NCBI RefSeq assembly: GCF_000735195.1
Contig: NZ_JPIM01000010.1
Span: 1 to 64,000, forward strand
Origin: Chloroflexus sp. MS-G
GTDB lineage: Bacteria; Chloroflexota; Chloroflexia; Chloroflexales; Chloroflexaceae
Direction of reading: 5' to 3'
DNA length: 64,000 bases
Positions within the stretch are counted from its first letter, which is position 1. Each line of letters starts with the position of its first letter. The notes beneath the pieces were generated by a model. That model was not told where the DNA came from and searched no databases. It worked only from the letters and a program-made list of their open reading frames with translations. Both the position numbers and the translations under genes were made by a program. Of this stretch, positions 17,998 to 25,687 are shown one piece after another.

Positions 17998-18906
17998 TTA
18001 GTCACTATACCAGACGACCTTTTCTGTCAGTGGACGGCGGCGACCACGAGGCCATTCATGGTTCACAGGACGGCCAACGTAGAAGAAACCCAGTAAGCGT
18101 GTTTCCGGAGCAAATCCTATAGCACCGGCAACATGTGGATGAACCGCACAGCCGCCACTCATCCATTTTCCGGCAAGCCCTAATGCACTGGCTATCAGAT
18201 GCAGGTTCTGAACAGCACAACCTACAGCAATCAGTTCTTCCCACTCTGGTCGTTTTGGATTTGGCTGCATACCGATAGCGATCCAGACTGGTGCCTGCCA
18301 TGCCCGTTGGCGCTGTGATTTTTCACCAGAGCTTCCAGGTGGCTGATCTGGATTTAGAAGACGAAATGCCGTACCAAAAGCTTCACTAAGCATATGGCGG
18401 GCATCTCCACTGAAAACAGCAAAACGCCATGGTTCAGTTTGACCATGACTTGGGGCCCAGTTGGCGGCTTCAAGCATCAATCTTACTGCTTCCAGATCAA
18501 TCGGATCGGATGACAGCTCTTGGAGGGCAAAACTGCGGCGTGATGCAATAGCGTTGAGTAATTGCTGAGGAAGTTCTGGCGAGCGTATCGGCAATGGCGA
18601 CTCTAGCCAAATCTCAGATGATACAAGCTGGCGAGCTTTTTGCGCCATAGCAATGAGTACAGGTCGTAGTTGTTCGGTATCGGTCAGTGGTGGCTCAAAC
18701 GGTAGAAAAATAGTCGTTTCAAGATCATCACCGATGGCATGAATCTCAATGCCATTGGCTGCAAGACGTGTTATCAATGCCCGTTTAGCCCAAGTGATGC
18801 CAGCCAAACCACGGGCATAGTCCAGAACCGCATCAGCGTGATCACTGTTCATATGTTTGATGGCTGCTTCCGCAATTTGTGCAATTGGATCGTGAGATTC
18901 TGTCAT
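17998..18906 (-). CDS. DUF2470-nitroreductase fusion protein, probable iron/haem-linked oxidoreductase
   Basis: 302 residues. Residues ~1-100 match DUF2470 (IKHMNSDHADAVLDYARGLAG and FLPFEPPLTD), the domain found in HugZ-type haem-utilisation proteins and in glutamyl-tRNA-reductase-binding proteins. Residues ~110-290 are a nitroreductase-family flavoprotein domain (ASRRSFALQ, ANWAPSHGQTEPWRF, GCAVQNLHLIASALGL). The flavin-binding SRRS and W-SHGQTEPWRF elements look intact. It is third in an operon with an EfeO-like lipoprotein and an FTR1 permease (44-bp gap). A role in reducing iron or releasing it from haem is inferred from domain and context only; an ordinary NAD(P)H-dependent nitro/quinone reductase is the alternative. 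Confidence 0.8.
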   Translation of the reverse strand: MTESHDPIAQIAEAAIKHMNSDHADAVLDYARGLAGITWAKRALITRLAANGIEIHAIGDDLETTIFLPFEPPLTDTEQLRPVLIAMAQKARQLVSSEIWLESPLPIRSPELPQQLLNAIASRRSFALQELSSDPIDLEAVRLMLEAANWAPSHGQTEPWRFAVFSGDARHMLSEAFGTAFRLLNPDQPPGSSGEKSQRQRAWQAPVWIAIGMQPNPKRPEWEELIAVGCAVQNLHLIASALGLAGKWMSGGCAVHPHVAGAIGFAPETRLLGFFYVGRPVNHEWPRGRRRPLTEKVVWYSD

Positions 18907-18950
18907 AGATTCTTCAGCTCAGTTTTTCGCTGTCCGGTAACGTCAACTCG

Positions 18951-21293
18951 TTAATGTGCCATTCCGTAGCGTTGCTCACGTCGATGCAAATATTCGGCCA
19001 GATAATAGCTTCCAATGACGAAGATTGCTGCAGCGGCTTGCAGACCGATACCTTCCCAGGTCGGATATACGCCAAACCAGAAACCAGTCCAGTAAGGTAA
19101 GTTTAGCCAACGTATTGGGTGTATCGGTAGCCAGCCGATAACTTGCAATACGTTGACCGTATGTCCGACCATCTGGAGAAGGACAGCACCAATCAAAATG
19201 CCGGTAACAATCAACATTTTCTTGTGCGGCAGCTTCATCTGCATGACAAACACCGCCAGTCCAACGAGAGTGGTAAGCGCCAGTCCGATAGCAACACCTG
19301 CCAGAACCGTGGTGATCGAATCGCTTAAAATCAACGCCTGAAGAAAGAGCACCGTTTCAAACCCTTCACGATAGATACTGGCGAAACCAAGAGTGATAAG
19401 ACCGATCCATTGACCAGTTTGCCCACCGATAATCTGTTTCTTTTGTTGATGGAAAGAAGCCATCCAATCTTTCCAATAGACATCGTGAAAGAACCAATTG
19501 GTAATCAACAGTAATACAGCAACAGCAATCAGTGAAACAATAGCTTCCAGAGTTTCACCGAAGCGAGCCATCGCCATTAATGTACCCTGCGCTAAAAGCC
19601 ACGTTAACGCGGTTGCCAGTATTGCCAGGCAAGCACCGATCCAGATGGGACGACGGAATCGTCGTTGAACTGGCGTTCTGAGACTACCCATCAGTGACGC
19701 TAAAATAAGAACTGCTTCGAGACCTTCACGAAATACGATCACAGCAGAGTTTATTGTAACGGCCAGAGGTGCATTGCTACCAGCTAAAGCCTGTTCAGCC
19801 TCGGCTAGTGCCTTATCGAGGGCAATGCGTGTAGCGGCGATCTCCGATGGTGCGGCCCGTTGTTCTATCAGGTATGCCAGGCCTTTGTGTTCGTTCTGCC
19901 CATACCAGAAATAGCCTTCAATAATTGGCTTGTACTGTGGCGCAAAGGCAATAAGCTTCGCTTCCGGTCCGATTTCCATAATTGCGTATGCCTCTAAACG
20001 AGCCGATTCAGCCAACGCATATTCGCCCGCACGCACGGCTTGTTCCATCTGGTCGAGAGCGGTACGAATAACATCAAAGTCCGCGTTACTGTTTTGTCGT
20101 TGCCACTCTGGCGGCAATAGCTCACGTAGATCGGCAAGAAGCGCTTCAGTAGTCGATTTGATCGTTACCGGATCAGTAACCTGACTACGATTACCAGCGT
20201 TGGCCAACGCAGTACCGAGTTCCGCCAAACGATTAGCCACAGTGGCTGCTAAGGCTGGATTCCTCGTTTCCAGGAGATCACGCAGGTCGGTAAACGCTGC
20301 CTGTGCGCCGGTAAAGAAGGTAATAGCCTCACGAATTTCAAGATCAATGATTACCTGTCCATTCCGTACACCACGCTCATATTCGATTGGGACGAGCTGC
20401 AAGAAGCGTAAAAGCTGACCACTCCGCCGTACTTGTTCAGCAGGGCTGAGTGGTGCGGCTCGAAAACCACGCAACAATTCCTGCACACTTTCTAAACGTA
20501 AGGCAACAGGTCGACCGGTAGAAGCTTCCTGCTGCAACTCCGAAAAGAGAGTTTGAGCTACAATGAGCGCTGTTTCGCCCCGCTGTTCGGCATAGGCAGG
20601 CGCCAGAATTGTAAAATAGCCAGCAGCGAGAGCCGCCGCTTCAGCACGTCGGCTGACGAATCCTTGCTGATCGGCATTTGCCAGGCTCTGCAGCGCTTCT
20701 TGCAAACGTGCCTGATACGTATCTAGCAGATCGGTCTGTACTGCTGCCAGGGCCTCTGCCGGCGACAGAATGCCGTCTACTGCCGCATAGACCGCTCTGG
20801 TGGCATCAGCATTGGGTCGAACAAAGCGATTAGCATGGCGAAACTCACGCACGCTCAGCCACCGGCGAGCTGTCGACGTATCACCATGTTGCAATGCCCC
20901 TGTGACCACACTATACCCGCCATAGAGCAGACCCGTCCAGATTTGCGCTCGTGCAGCCGCGAAGCCGGACATATCAGACGTTTCCAGTGCAGTCGCGGCT
21001 GAGCGAAAACCGTGTTGAATGATGTTGTCGGCAGTGACAGAATAGTGAACTATATCCGACCTGATAGCAGTGTATTGACGATACAGCTCATTCAAGTGAG
21101 CCTGAGCTGTGGTTGGATTGTTTGCTTCATTTAATTGAATCTGGATCAGTGAAGCTCGAATATGTTCGGCAATCTGGCCGGGTGATGGAGTCTGAGCGAA
21201 TGTATCTGGCGTAACCAAAAATACGATAATGCCGATCAAGAGAAGCCAGATGAAGTTCGTGCGTGCTATACGGTAAATTGGCCGATATTCCAT
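18951..21293 (-). CDS. FTR1-family iron permease with extracytoplasmic helical domain
   Basis: 780 residues from ATG 21293 (gaagg ahead); the frame is open to a GTG at 21338 that lacks a signal-like N-terminus. Residues ~10-34 form a signal/transmembrane segment. Residues ~35-500 are a long predicted helical extracytoplasmic region. The C-terminal ~270 residues are the FTR1 membrane domain with two REGxE iron-binding motifs: REGLE (~520) and REGFE (~640). In FTR1/EfeU proteins these glutamates bind ferric iron during transport. It lies between an EfeO-like lipoprotein and a DUF2470-nitroreductase. The operon promoter is covered by a DtxR-like palindrome, consistent with iron-repressed expression. 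Confidence 0.88.
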   Translation of the reverse strand: MEYRPIYRIARTNFIWLLLIGIIVFLVTPDTFAQTPSPGQIAEHIRASLIQIQLNEANNPTTAQAHLNELYRQYTAIRSDIVHYSVTADNIIQHGFRSAATALETSDMSGFAAARAQIWTGLLYGGYSVVTGALQHGDTSTARRWLSVREFRHANRFVRPNADATRAVYAAVDGILSPAEALAAVQTDLLDTYQARLQEALQSLANADQQGFVSRRAEAAALAAGYFTILAPAYAEQRGETALIVAQTLFSELQQEASTGRPVALRLESVQELLRGFRAAPLSPAEQVRRSGQLLRFLQLVPIEYERGVRNGQVIIDLEIREAITFFTGAQAAFTDLRDLLETRNPALAATVANRLAELGTALANAGNRSQVTDPVTIKSTTEALLADLRELLPPEWQRQNSNADFDVIRTALDQMEQAVRAGEYALAESARLEAYAIMEIGPEAKLIAFAPQYKPIIEGYFWYGQNEHKGLAYLIEQRAAPSEIAATRIALDKALAEAEQALAGSNAPLAVTINSAVIVFREGLEAVLILASLMGSLRTPVQRRFRRPIWIGACLAILATALTWLLAQGTLMAMARFGETLEAIVSLIAVAVLLLITNWFFHDVYWKDWMASFHQQKKQIIGGQTGQWIGLITLGFASIYREGFETVLFLQALILSDSITTVLAGVAIGLALTTLVGLAVFVMQMKLPHKKMLIVTGILIGAVLLQMVGHTVNVLQVIGWLPIHPIRWLNLPYWTGFWFGVYPTWEGIGLQAAAAIFVIGSYYLAEYLHRREQRYGMAH

Positions 21294-21348
21294 ACAACAA
21301 CCTTCATGGTAACACAGGACAACCGGTGTCAGCTTCACTAAGCACTCA

Positions 21349-22431
21349 TTATTCAGCGAGGTTTATCCCGAGTACTCCGGCCATCTGACTAATCTGACCG
21401 GTTATCGCTGTTGCAAGGTTTTGCGCTTCAGCACCCAATGTATCAGCTTCTTCAGGAGTAAAGCGGCGACCACTACGCTCTTGGGCGTATATATCAGCAA
21501 CAAACGCTTTCAAATTGCGCAGGCCATTGGCAATCTGTGCGGCCTGATCGGGATCAACCGTTTCGATTCGCGGTCGAATTTGGGCGTAAACAACTTCAAG
21601 GCCACTCAGAATGTCCTGAATATCAGCCAATCGTGAAATAACGTTGAAATCGCGCTGGGTAGACGCTTCTCCTAGTACGAATCGCGAATCACGCCACGAG
21701 GCGAAATATTCGCTCATTGTTGGCACCATCACGACCAGAGCAGTAAAGGCGTCAGACTCGGTTGGCGTCCAGGCCCGTGCACTGGCATCAAGCTCTCTGA
21801 CCATCTTGACTAATAGATCAGCTCCAGCCTTCAAGACATTGGCATCTGGTAGTGTTTCCCCGAATTCGATGGTGCCGTCCTCATTCCAATCAGCCTTTAC
21901 CTGACTAGCAAAGGCTGTTTCAGTTCCCCAGAGTGTGCTTTCAGTGACGCCAAACAAATTGCCTGGTTTGGGGAGTATGCGACCGTCTGGCAGAACTAAA
22001 TCAAATGAGACTGCATTTTCTGGATCTTCATCACCCGCAGCTCCTGCATCGAGATCGACATCAAACTGGGCAAGTGAGGGGGTTCCAGCTACAATTCCTT
22101 CCATCTTCTCATAGATTGGGCTGGCAATCATCCAGGCTTCCCGGGCTGCATTAATTGCAGCAATAGTATCGTTTCGCCGATCCTGCCAGAGCCTGGCATA
22201 GTCAAAATTAACTGATTGGGCAAGTTCATAGTAGCGATTACTGGCAGTCTGTAATTGGGTTGCGGCTGTGACAAGTGCACCGGTGTGATCGAGGAGATAC
22301 TCTTTAATACCCTGAAGGTTCGTAGCCACGGGAGAAGAGGTAGGAGTGATTGTGGCACTTGTTGCACTGCATCCACTAAGGAGCAAGAGCATCCAGATTA
22401 AGAACACGTTGAGATACCGTCGTGACGTCAT
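21349..22431 (-). CDS. EfeO/imelysin-like periplasmic lipoprotein with EF-hand loop
   Basis: 360 residues. Lipobox LLSGC places lipidation at Cys21. The rest is helical and resembles the EfeO/M75 imelysin-like iron-uptake lipoproteins (LQTASNRYYELAQSVNFDYARLW, AREAWMIASPIYEKMEGI). The characteristic GxHxxE metal motif of imelysins is not obvious. Instead there is an almost ideal EF-hand loop DWNEDGTIEFGE (about residues 183-194), suggesting bound calcium. It is first in the iron operon, 55 bases before the FTR1 ATG. Probable role: capture ferric iron outside the membrane and hand it to the permease. Family membership is a judgement from fold pattern and context. Confidence 0.72.
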   Translation of the reverse strand: MTSRRYLNVFLIWMLLLLSGCSATSATITPTSSPVATNLQGIKEYLLDHTGALVTAATQLQTASNRYYELAQSVNFDYARLWQDRRNDTIAAINAAREAWMIASPIYEKMEGIVAGTPSLAQFDVDLDAGAAGDEDPENAVSFDLVLPDGRILPKPGNLFGVTESTLWGTETAFASQVKADWNEDGTIEFGETLPDANVLKAGADLLVKMVRELDASARAWTPTESDAFTALVVMVPTMSEYFASWRDSRFVLGEASTQRDFNVISRLADIQDILSGLEVVYAQIRPRIETVDPDQAAQIANGLRNLKAFVADIYAQERSGRRFTPEEADTLGAEAQNLATAITGQISQMAGVLGINLAE

Positions 22432-22502
22432 AATTCCTTCTCAGCAATTGTGCATAGTTATATAGCTTAATCCTAGCCACTCCATGAGCATACTGTAAAA
22501 CT

Positions 22503-22538
22503 CTTTGTTAGTATAACCTAATAAATAATGTTTGTCAA
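22503..22538 (-). promoter_or_regulatory. iron-operon promoter with overlapping DtxR/IdeR-like operator
   Basis: On the minus strand, TTGACA (22538-22533), 17 bases, then TATACT (22515-22510). Overlapping the -10 is TTAGGTTATACTAACAAAG (22521-22503), matching the mycobacterial IdeR/DtxR consensus TTAGGTTAGGCTAACCTAA at 14 of 19 positions, with the palindromic core GTTA-tac-TAAC. A repressor bound there would block RNA polymerase. No regulator gene lies in the window. Confidence 0.65.
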
Positions 22539-22681
22539 TTTAAAACATATAAAAATTTTTCTATCCCGCTTCAACGAGCCAAACCCACCATTCGCGATGC
22601 GTTTGCCGATTCGTCGTACAATAGCACTGTGCGGAGCAAAGGGGAAGAGTAGCACTGCACGAAACAATTGGTGTGGAGGGA

Positions 22682-22885
22682 TGAGTGCACTGCAAAACTC
22701 ACCACGGAGCACACAGAGTACACAGAGCGTGTAAGGTTTATGAATAAGAGGATCATTTTTGGCCATTAGGCGTATGGAAGAAAAATGTTCACAACCCTAC
22801 GTTCAATGAAAGATAAAATTATCTTTAGTCTCTGCGATCTCCGTGGTCTCTGTGGTGGAAAGATCACTGTTTTGCAGTGGAGTCA
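22682..22885. mobile_element. MITE-like element, copy 1
   Basis: 204 bp bounded by terminal inverted repeats TGAGTGCACTGCAAAA and (minus strand) TGACTCCACTGCAAAA. It is flanked by a 4-bp direct duplication GGGA (22678-22681 and 22886-22889). The interior carries inverted runs of ccacggag/acacagag and ctccgtgg/ctctgtgg and a central aaagat...atcttt. No protein is encoded. Copy 2 is at 29779-29985. Confidence 0.75.
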
Positions 22886-22993
22886 GGGAAGCTTACCTAC
22901 CAGCAATGCCCGCCAACGTGAAGGCATCCTACCTGCCTAGTCGAACCAGTAGGTACATGAACCTTCTTTGTACTACCAGGAGTAGCGTGACGT

Positions 22994-24448
22994 ATGCGCG
23001 CTTTTTTTGCCAACCGCGACCTGGGACCATTCGTCATCGTCCTGGTCTTTCTTGCCCTCTTGCCGCTGAGTCTGCCGCGGATCGCGCTGAGCGATGAAGT
23101 ACAGTATTACGCCTATCTACGCTCGTTTTATTTTGACCGTGATCTCGATTTCAGAAATGAGTATCAACATTTCGCCGACATCGGTTTGCAGAATAATGAT
23201 GATGCGGTGTCTAAAGCTCTTTTACGTCAAGACGATGCTAACCCCAATCCGAAGACCGGCAAGCTGCGCAATGTCGCCCCAATTGGCTCAGCACTACTCT
23301 GGGCACCTGGTTTCGTGCTAGCCGATCTCTGGGTGCAGGTGGTAAATGCTACCGGTGCTGACATTCCACGCGATGGTTATAGCCGACCCTATATCGTTGC
23401 TGTTTGTACAATGTCGGCCCTGTATAGCCTGCTCGGCTTGTTGCTGACCTATCGCCTGACCCGTTTCTACACCGATCAGGCGCCAGCGCTGATAGCAACG
23501 CTGACGATCTTCCTTGCCACGCCATTAGTCTTCTATACTTACCTGGCAATGGCCTGGTCACATGCCGCTGGTTTCTTCCTCTTCACGCTCTTCCTTACGA
23601 TCTGGATGTACGGTCGTGAGGGATCAATCGGGCGTAGCGATGGCCGACGTCATTGGAGCGTCTGGTTTGCGTCAGGTGTGGTCGCTGGTTTGATGGTGAT
23701 GACCCGTGAGCAGTTAGGCTTGTTGCTTATCATTCCTGCCCTGGAGGCACTGGCTGCTTATATCGGTGCTCTGCGGCGCTGGCAGTGGTCGGTGGTGCGC
23801 GAGCTATTTATCGGCCATATGATCTTTCTTGTTGTGTTTGTGTTATCGATAACACCGCAACTGGCAACCTACTGGGTGCTCAACGGGCGGCCTGGCCCAT
23901 CGACAACGGTTGGGAGTAAGCTGGCGTTTGTGTCGATCGGATGGTTGTCGGTTCTGGTTAGTCCACACTTTTGGGATACCCTGATTCATCCAGCCCATGG
24001 TGCATTGCTCTGGAGTCCGATTTTGGCGATAGCCCTGATCGGTTTGATCTGGCTCTTTCGGCGTGATGGGCCGTTGGCACTACTGCTGTTCGTTGGTTTT
24101 TTGGGGCAGGTCTATATCAATGGCGCCTTCGGAACCACCTGGCATCTGAGTGGATCGTTTGGCTTTCGGCGTCTGATCGAGTGTACACCGATCTTCGTGC
24201 TGGGGTTGGCCAGCGTGCTGTCTTGGTTGCAGATGCGGGTCGGCTGGAAGCCGTTATTGGCCGGTGCGGTTTTGTTTGTCTTCTGGAATGTGGGACTGAT
24301 CGCCCAATGGACGTTTATCAGACCAGATTTGCGGAAGGGGTTGATTTGGGATGGGATGCTCTATTATCAACTTCAGGTACCGCTTCAGGTACTGAGTCGC
24401 TTGTACGACATCCTGTTCGACCGTTGCCGATTAACCACGAATTGCTAA
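22994..24448 (+). CDS. polytopic membrane protein, possible GT-C glycosyltransferase
   Basis: 484 residues, ATG with aggag upstream. About ten hydrophobic helices. The first extracytoplasmic loop carries SDEVQYYAYLRSFYFDRDLDF, resembling the acidic first-loop motif of GT-C (ArnT/PMT-like) transferases that use lipid-linked sugars. Chloroflexi carry many such proteins. Neither substrate nor activity can be stated; it may be a general membrane protein of the same fold. It stands alone between an intergenic MITE and a convergent phosphatase gene. Confidence 0.6.
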   Translation: MRAFFANRDLGPFVIVLVFLALLPLSLPRIALSDEVQYYAYLRSFYFDRDLDFRNEYQHFADIGLQNNDDAVSKALLRQDDANPNPKTGKLRNVAPIGSALLWAPGFVLADLWVQVVNATGADIPRDGYSRPYIVAVCTMSALYSLLGLLLTYRLTRFYTDQAPALIATLTIFLATPLVFYTYLAMAWSHAAGFFLFTLFLTIWMYGREGSIGRSDGRRHWSVWFASGVVAGLMVMTREQLGLLLIIPALEALAAYIGALRRWQWSVVRELFIGHMIFLVVFVLSITPQLATYWVLNGRPGPSTTVGSKLAFVSIGWLSVLVSPHFWDTLIHPAHGALLWSPILAIALIGLIWLFRRDGPLALLLFVGFLGQVYINGAFGTTWHLSGSFGFRRLIECTPIFVLGLASVLSWLQMRVGWKPLLAGAVLFVFWNVGLIAQWTFIRPDLRKGLIWDGMLYYQLQVPLQVLSRLYDILFDRCRLTTNC

Positions 24449-24454
24449 CCAGGT

Positions 24455-24476
24455 GGGGTGACCACTGGGTCACCCC
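24455..24476. terminator. bidirectional hairpin between convergent genes
   Basis: Stem ggggtgacc/ggtcacccc, 9 bp, 4-base loop, seven bases past the stop of the membrane protein and 18 before the end of the phosphatase gene on the other strand. No U-run. Confidence 0.55.
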
Positions 24477-24493
24477 AGCCTAGTCAGGGCGAT

Positions 24494-25135
24494 CTACAAG
24501 GCATGCTGCTGTTCACGGGTAGTTGCTAGGTGGCCCAGATGGCAGGCCTCACTCAGGCTAACCAAGTAAGGTAAATCATCGCCGTACTCGATGACGCTGA
24601 TACTGGCATTCGTTACCCAGATGCGATTAATGCGATCCATATTCATGCCGAGCGCATCGGCAACCAGAATCTTGACAATCACATCATGCGTGCTGATCAA
24701 AACGGTCTGATTGGCGTGAATTTTACAAATCCGCTCACGAAAATCGAGTACCCGCTTGAGAACGTTAGAAAAACTTTCCCCACCTGGCATTTGCGACCGC
24801 GTCGGATGCTGGCGCCATTCGCGCAACCCGTCGGCGTAGCGTTCCATGATCTCGTGCAGGTATTTCCCTTCCCATTCGCCGTGGTTGATTTCGAGTAAGG
24901 CATCATCGTAAATGATTTCGAGACCAGGATGATGGGCAACGATGGCTTGTGCAGTATGGGCAGCGCGTTGGAGTCGGCTGCTGTATACCACGTCGATCTT
25001 TTCGTGTTTCAGCCGCTCACCCAGAGCTGCTGCCTGTTTACGGCCCAGCTCAGAAAGCGGAGCATCTTGCTGGCCCTGATAACGGTTGATTCGGTTCCAT
25101 TCACTCTCGCCATGACGGACAATAATCAGTCGCAT
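24494..25135 (-). CDS. histidine phosphatase family protein (phosphoglycerate mutase-like)
   Basis: 213 residues. The phosphohistidine motif is RHGESEWN (residues 7-14), followed by GQQDAPLSELGRKQA and VYSSRLQRAAHTAQ. The second catalytic His is likely in STHDVIVK and the acid in EINHGEWEGK. Family members include cofactor-dependent phosphoglycerate mutase, CobC-like phosphatases and broad-specificity phosphatases; length and the GEWEGK segment favour a phosphatase over glycolytic mutase. Substrate unknown. Divergent from the diacylglycerol-kinase-like gene. Confidence 0.85.
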   Translation of the reverse strand: MRLIIVRHGESEWNRINRYQGQQDAPLSELGRKQAAALGERLKHEKIDVVYSSRLQRAAHTAQAIVAHHPGLEIIYDDALLEINHGEWEGKYLHEIMERYADGLREWRQHPTRSQMPGGESFSNVLKRVLDFRERICKIHANQTVLISTHDVIVKILVADALGMNMDRINRIWVTNASISVIEYGDDLPYLVSLSEACHLGHLATTREQQHAL

Positions 25136-25234
25136 AGGTGCAGTTCCCTCAACACGGAATGAAGCTGGTCATCAGCGCCATTATAGCCGAGATGGTATCA
25201 TTTGTGATGAAGAGACTTAGCAAGGAAGAGACTA

Positions 25235-25630
25235 ATGGCTGCGCCAATTGATCGGAGCACCCGTCGTTTGATTGCAGCGTTTCGTTATGCCTTTCGCGGG
25301 ATCGGTCATCTCGTTCACACACAGCGTAACTTTCAGATTCATCTCTTGATCGGTGCGATTGCGGTCAGTCTGGGCGTCGTGTTACGCATAGATCGCTGGG
25401 AGTGGCTCGTTCTGACGTTGACGATAGGGTTAGTGCTGGCTGCAGAAGGTTTCAATACGGCTGTCGAAGCCGTCGTTGATCTCGTGACCCGCGAGCATCA
25501 TCCCCTTGCTCGTATCGCAAAAGATGTAGCAGCCGGTACAGTTTTGCTCTGTGCTTTGACCTCTGTGGTAGTAGGTATTCTGATTTTTGGGCCAAGATTA
25601 TGGGTACTCCTCACTCTGTTGATCAAATAA
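25235..25630 (+). CDS. dgkA: diacylglycerol/undecaprenol kinase (DgkA-like)
   Basis: 131 residues, ATG with aaggaag ahead. Three hydrophobic helices and the family signature EGFNTAVEAVVDLV (E-x-x-N-T-A-x-E), followed by AKDVAAGTVLL, are present. Small integral-membrane kinase that phosphorylates diacylglycerol or, in many Gram-positive-like lineages, undecaprenol using ATP. Slightly longer N-terminus than E. coli DgkA. It is followed by a ubiB-like gene that has its own candidate promoter. Which lipid is phosphorylated cannot be read from sequence. Confidence 0.86.
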   Translation: MAAPIDRSTRRLIAAFRYAFRGIGHLVHTQRNFQIHLLIGAIAVSLGVVLRIDRWEWLVLTLTIGLVLAAEGFNTAVEAVVDLVTREHHPLARIAKDVAAGTVLLCALTSVVVGILIFGPRLWVLLTLLIK

Positions 25631-25638
25631 ATAAGTTT

Positions 25639-25669
25639 TTGCGTGGAAATTTAAAAACTGCGTTATACT
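25639..25669 (+). promoter_or_regulatory. candidate promoter of the ubiB-like gene
   Basis: TTGCGT (25639-25644), 19 bases, TATACT (25664-25669). With transcription starting near 25676, the TTG at 25688 would be almost leaderless, while ATG 25727 would have a ~50-nt leader. Confidence 0.45.
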
Positions 25670-25687
25670 ACCTCTGATACTATACCT

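Larger units (their letters stand above)
22432..22993. other. spacer with iron-operon promoter and a MITE-like element
   Basis: Holds the promoter/operator of the iron operon (22503-22538) and MITE copy 1 (22682-22885). No gene was seen. aggag at 22978-22982 serves the next gene. Confidence 0.6.

Noticed and set aside
21294..21338. GTG start giving a 795-residue FTR1 permease
   Set aside because: The extra 15 residues precede a normal signal segment, and the ATG at 21293 has a better-placed gaagg.
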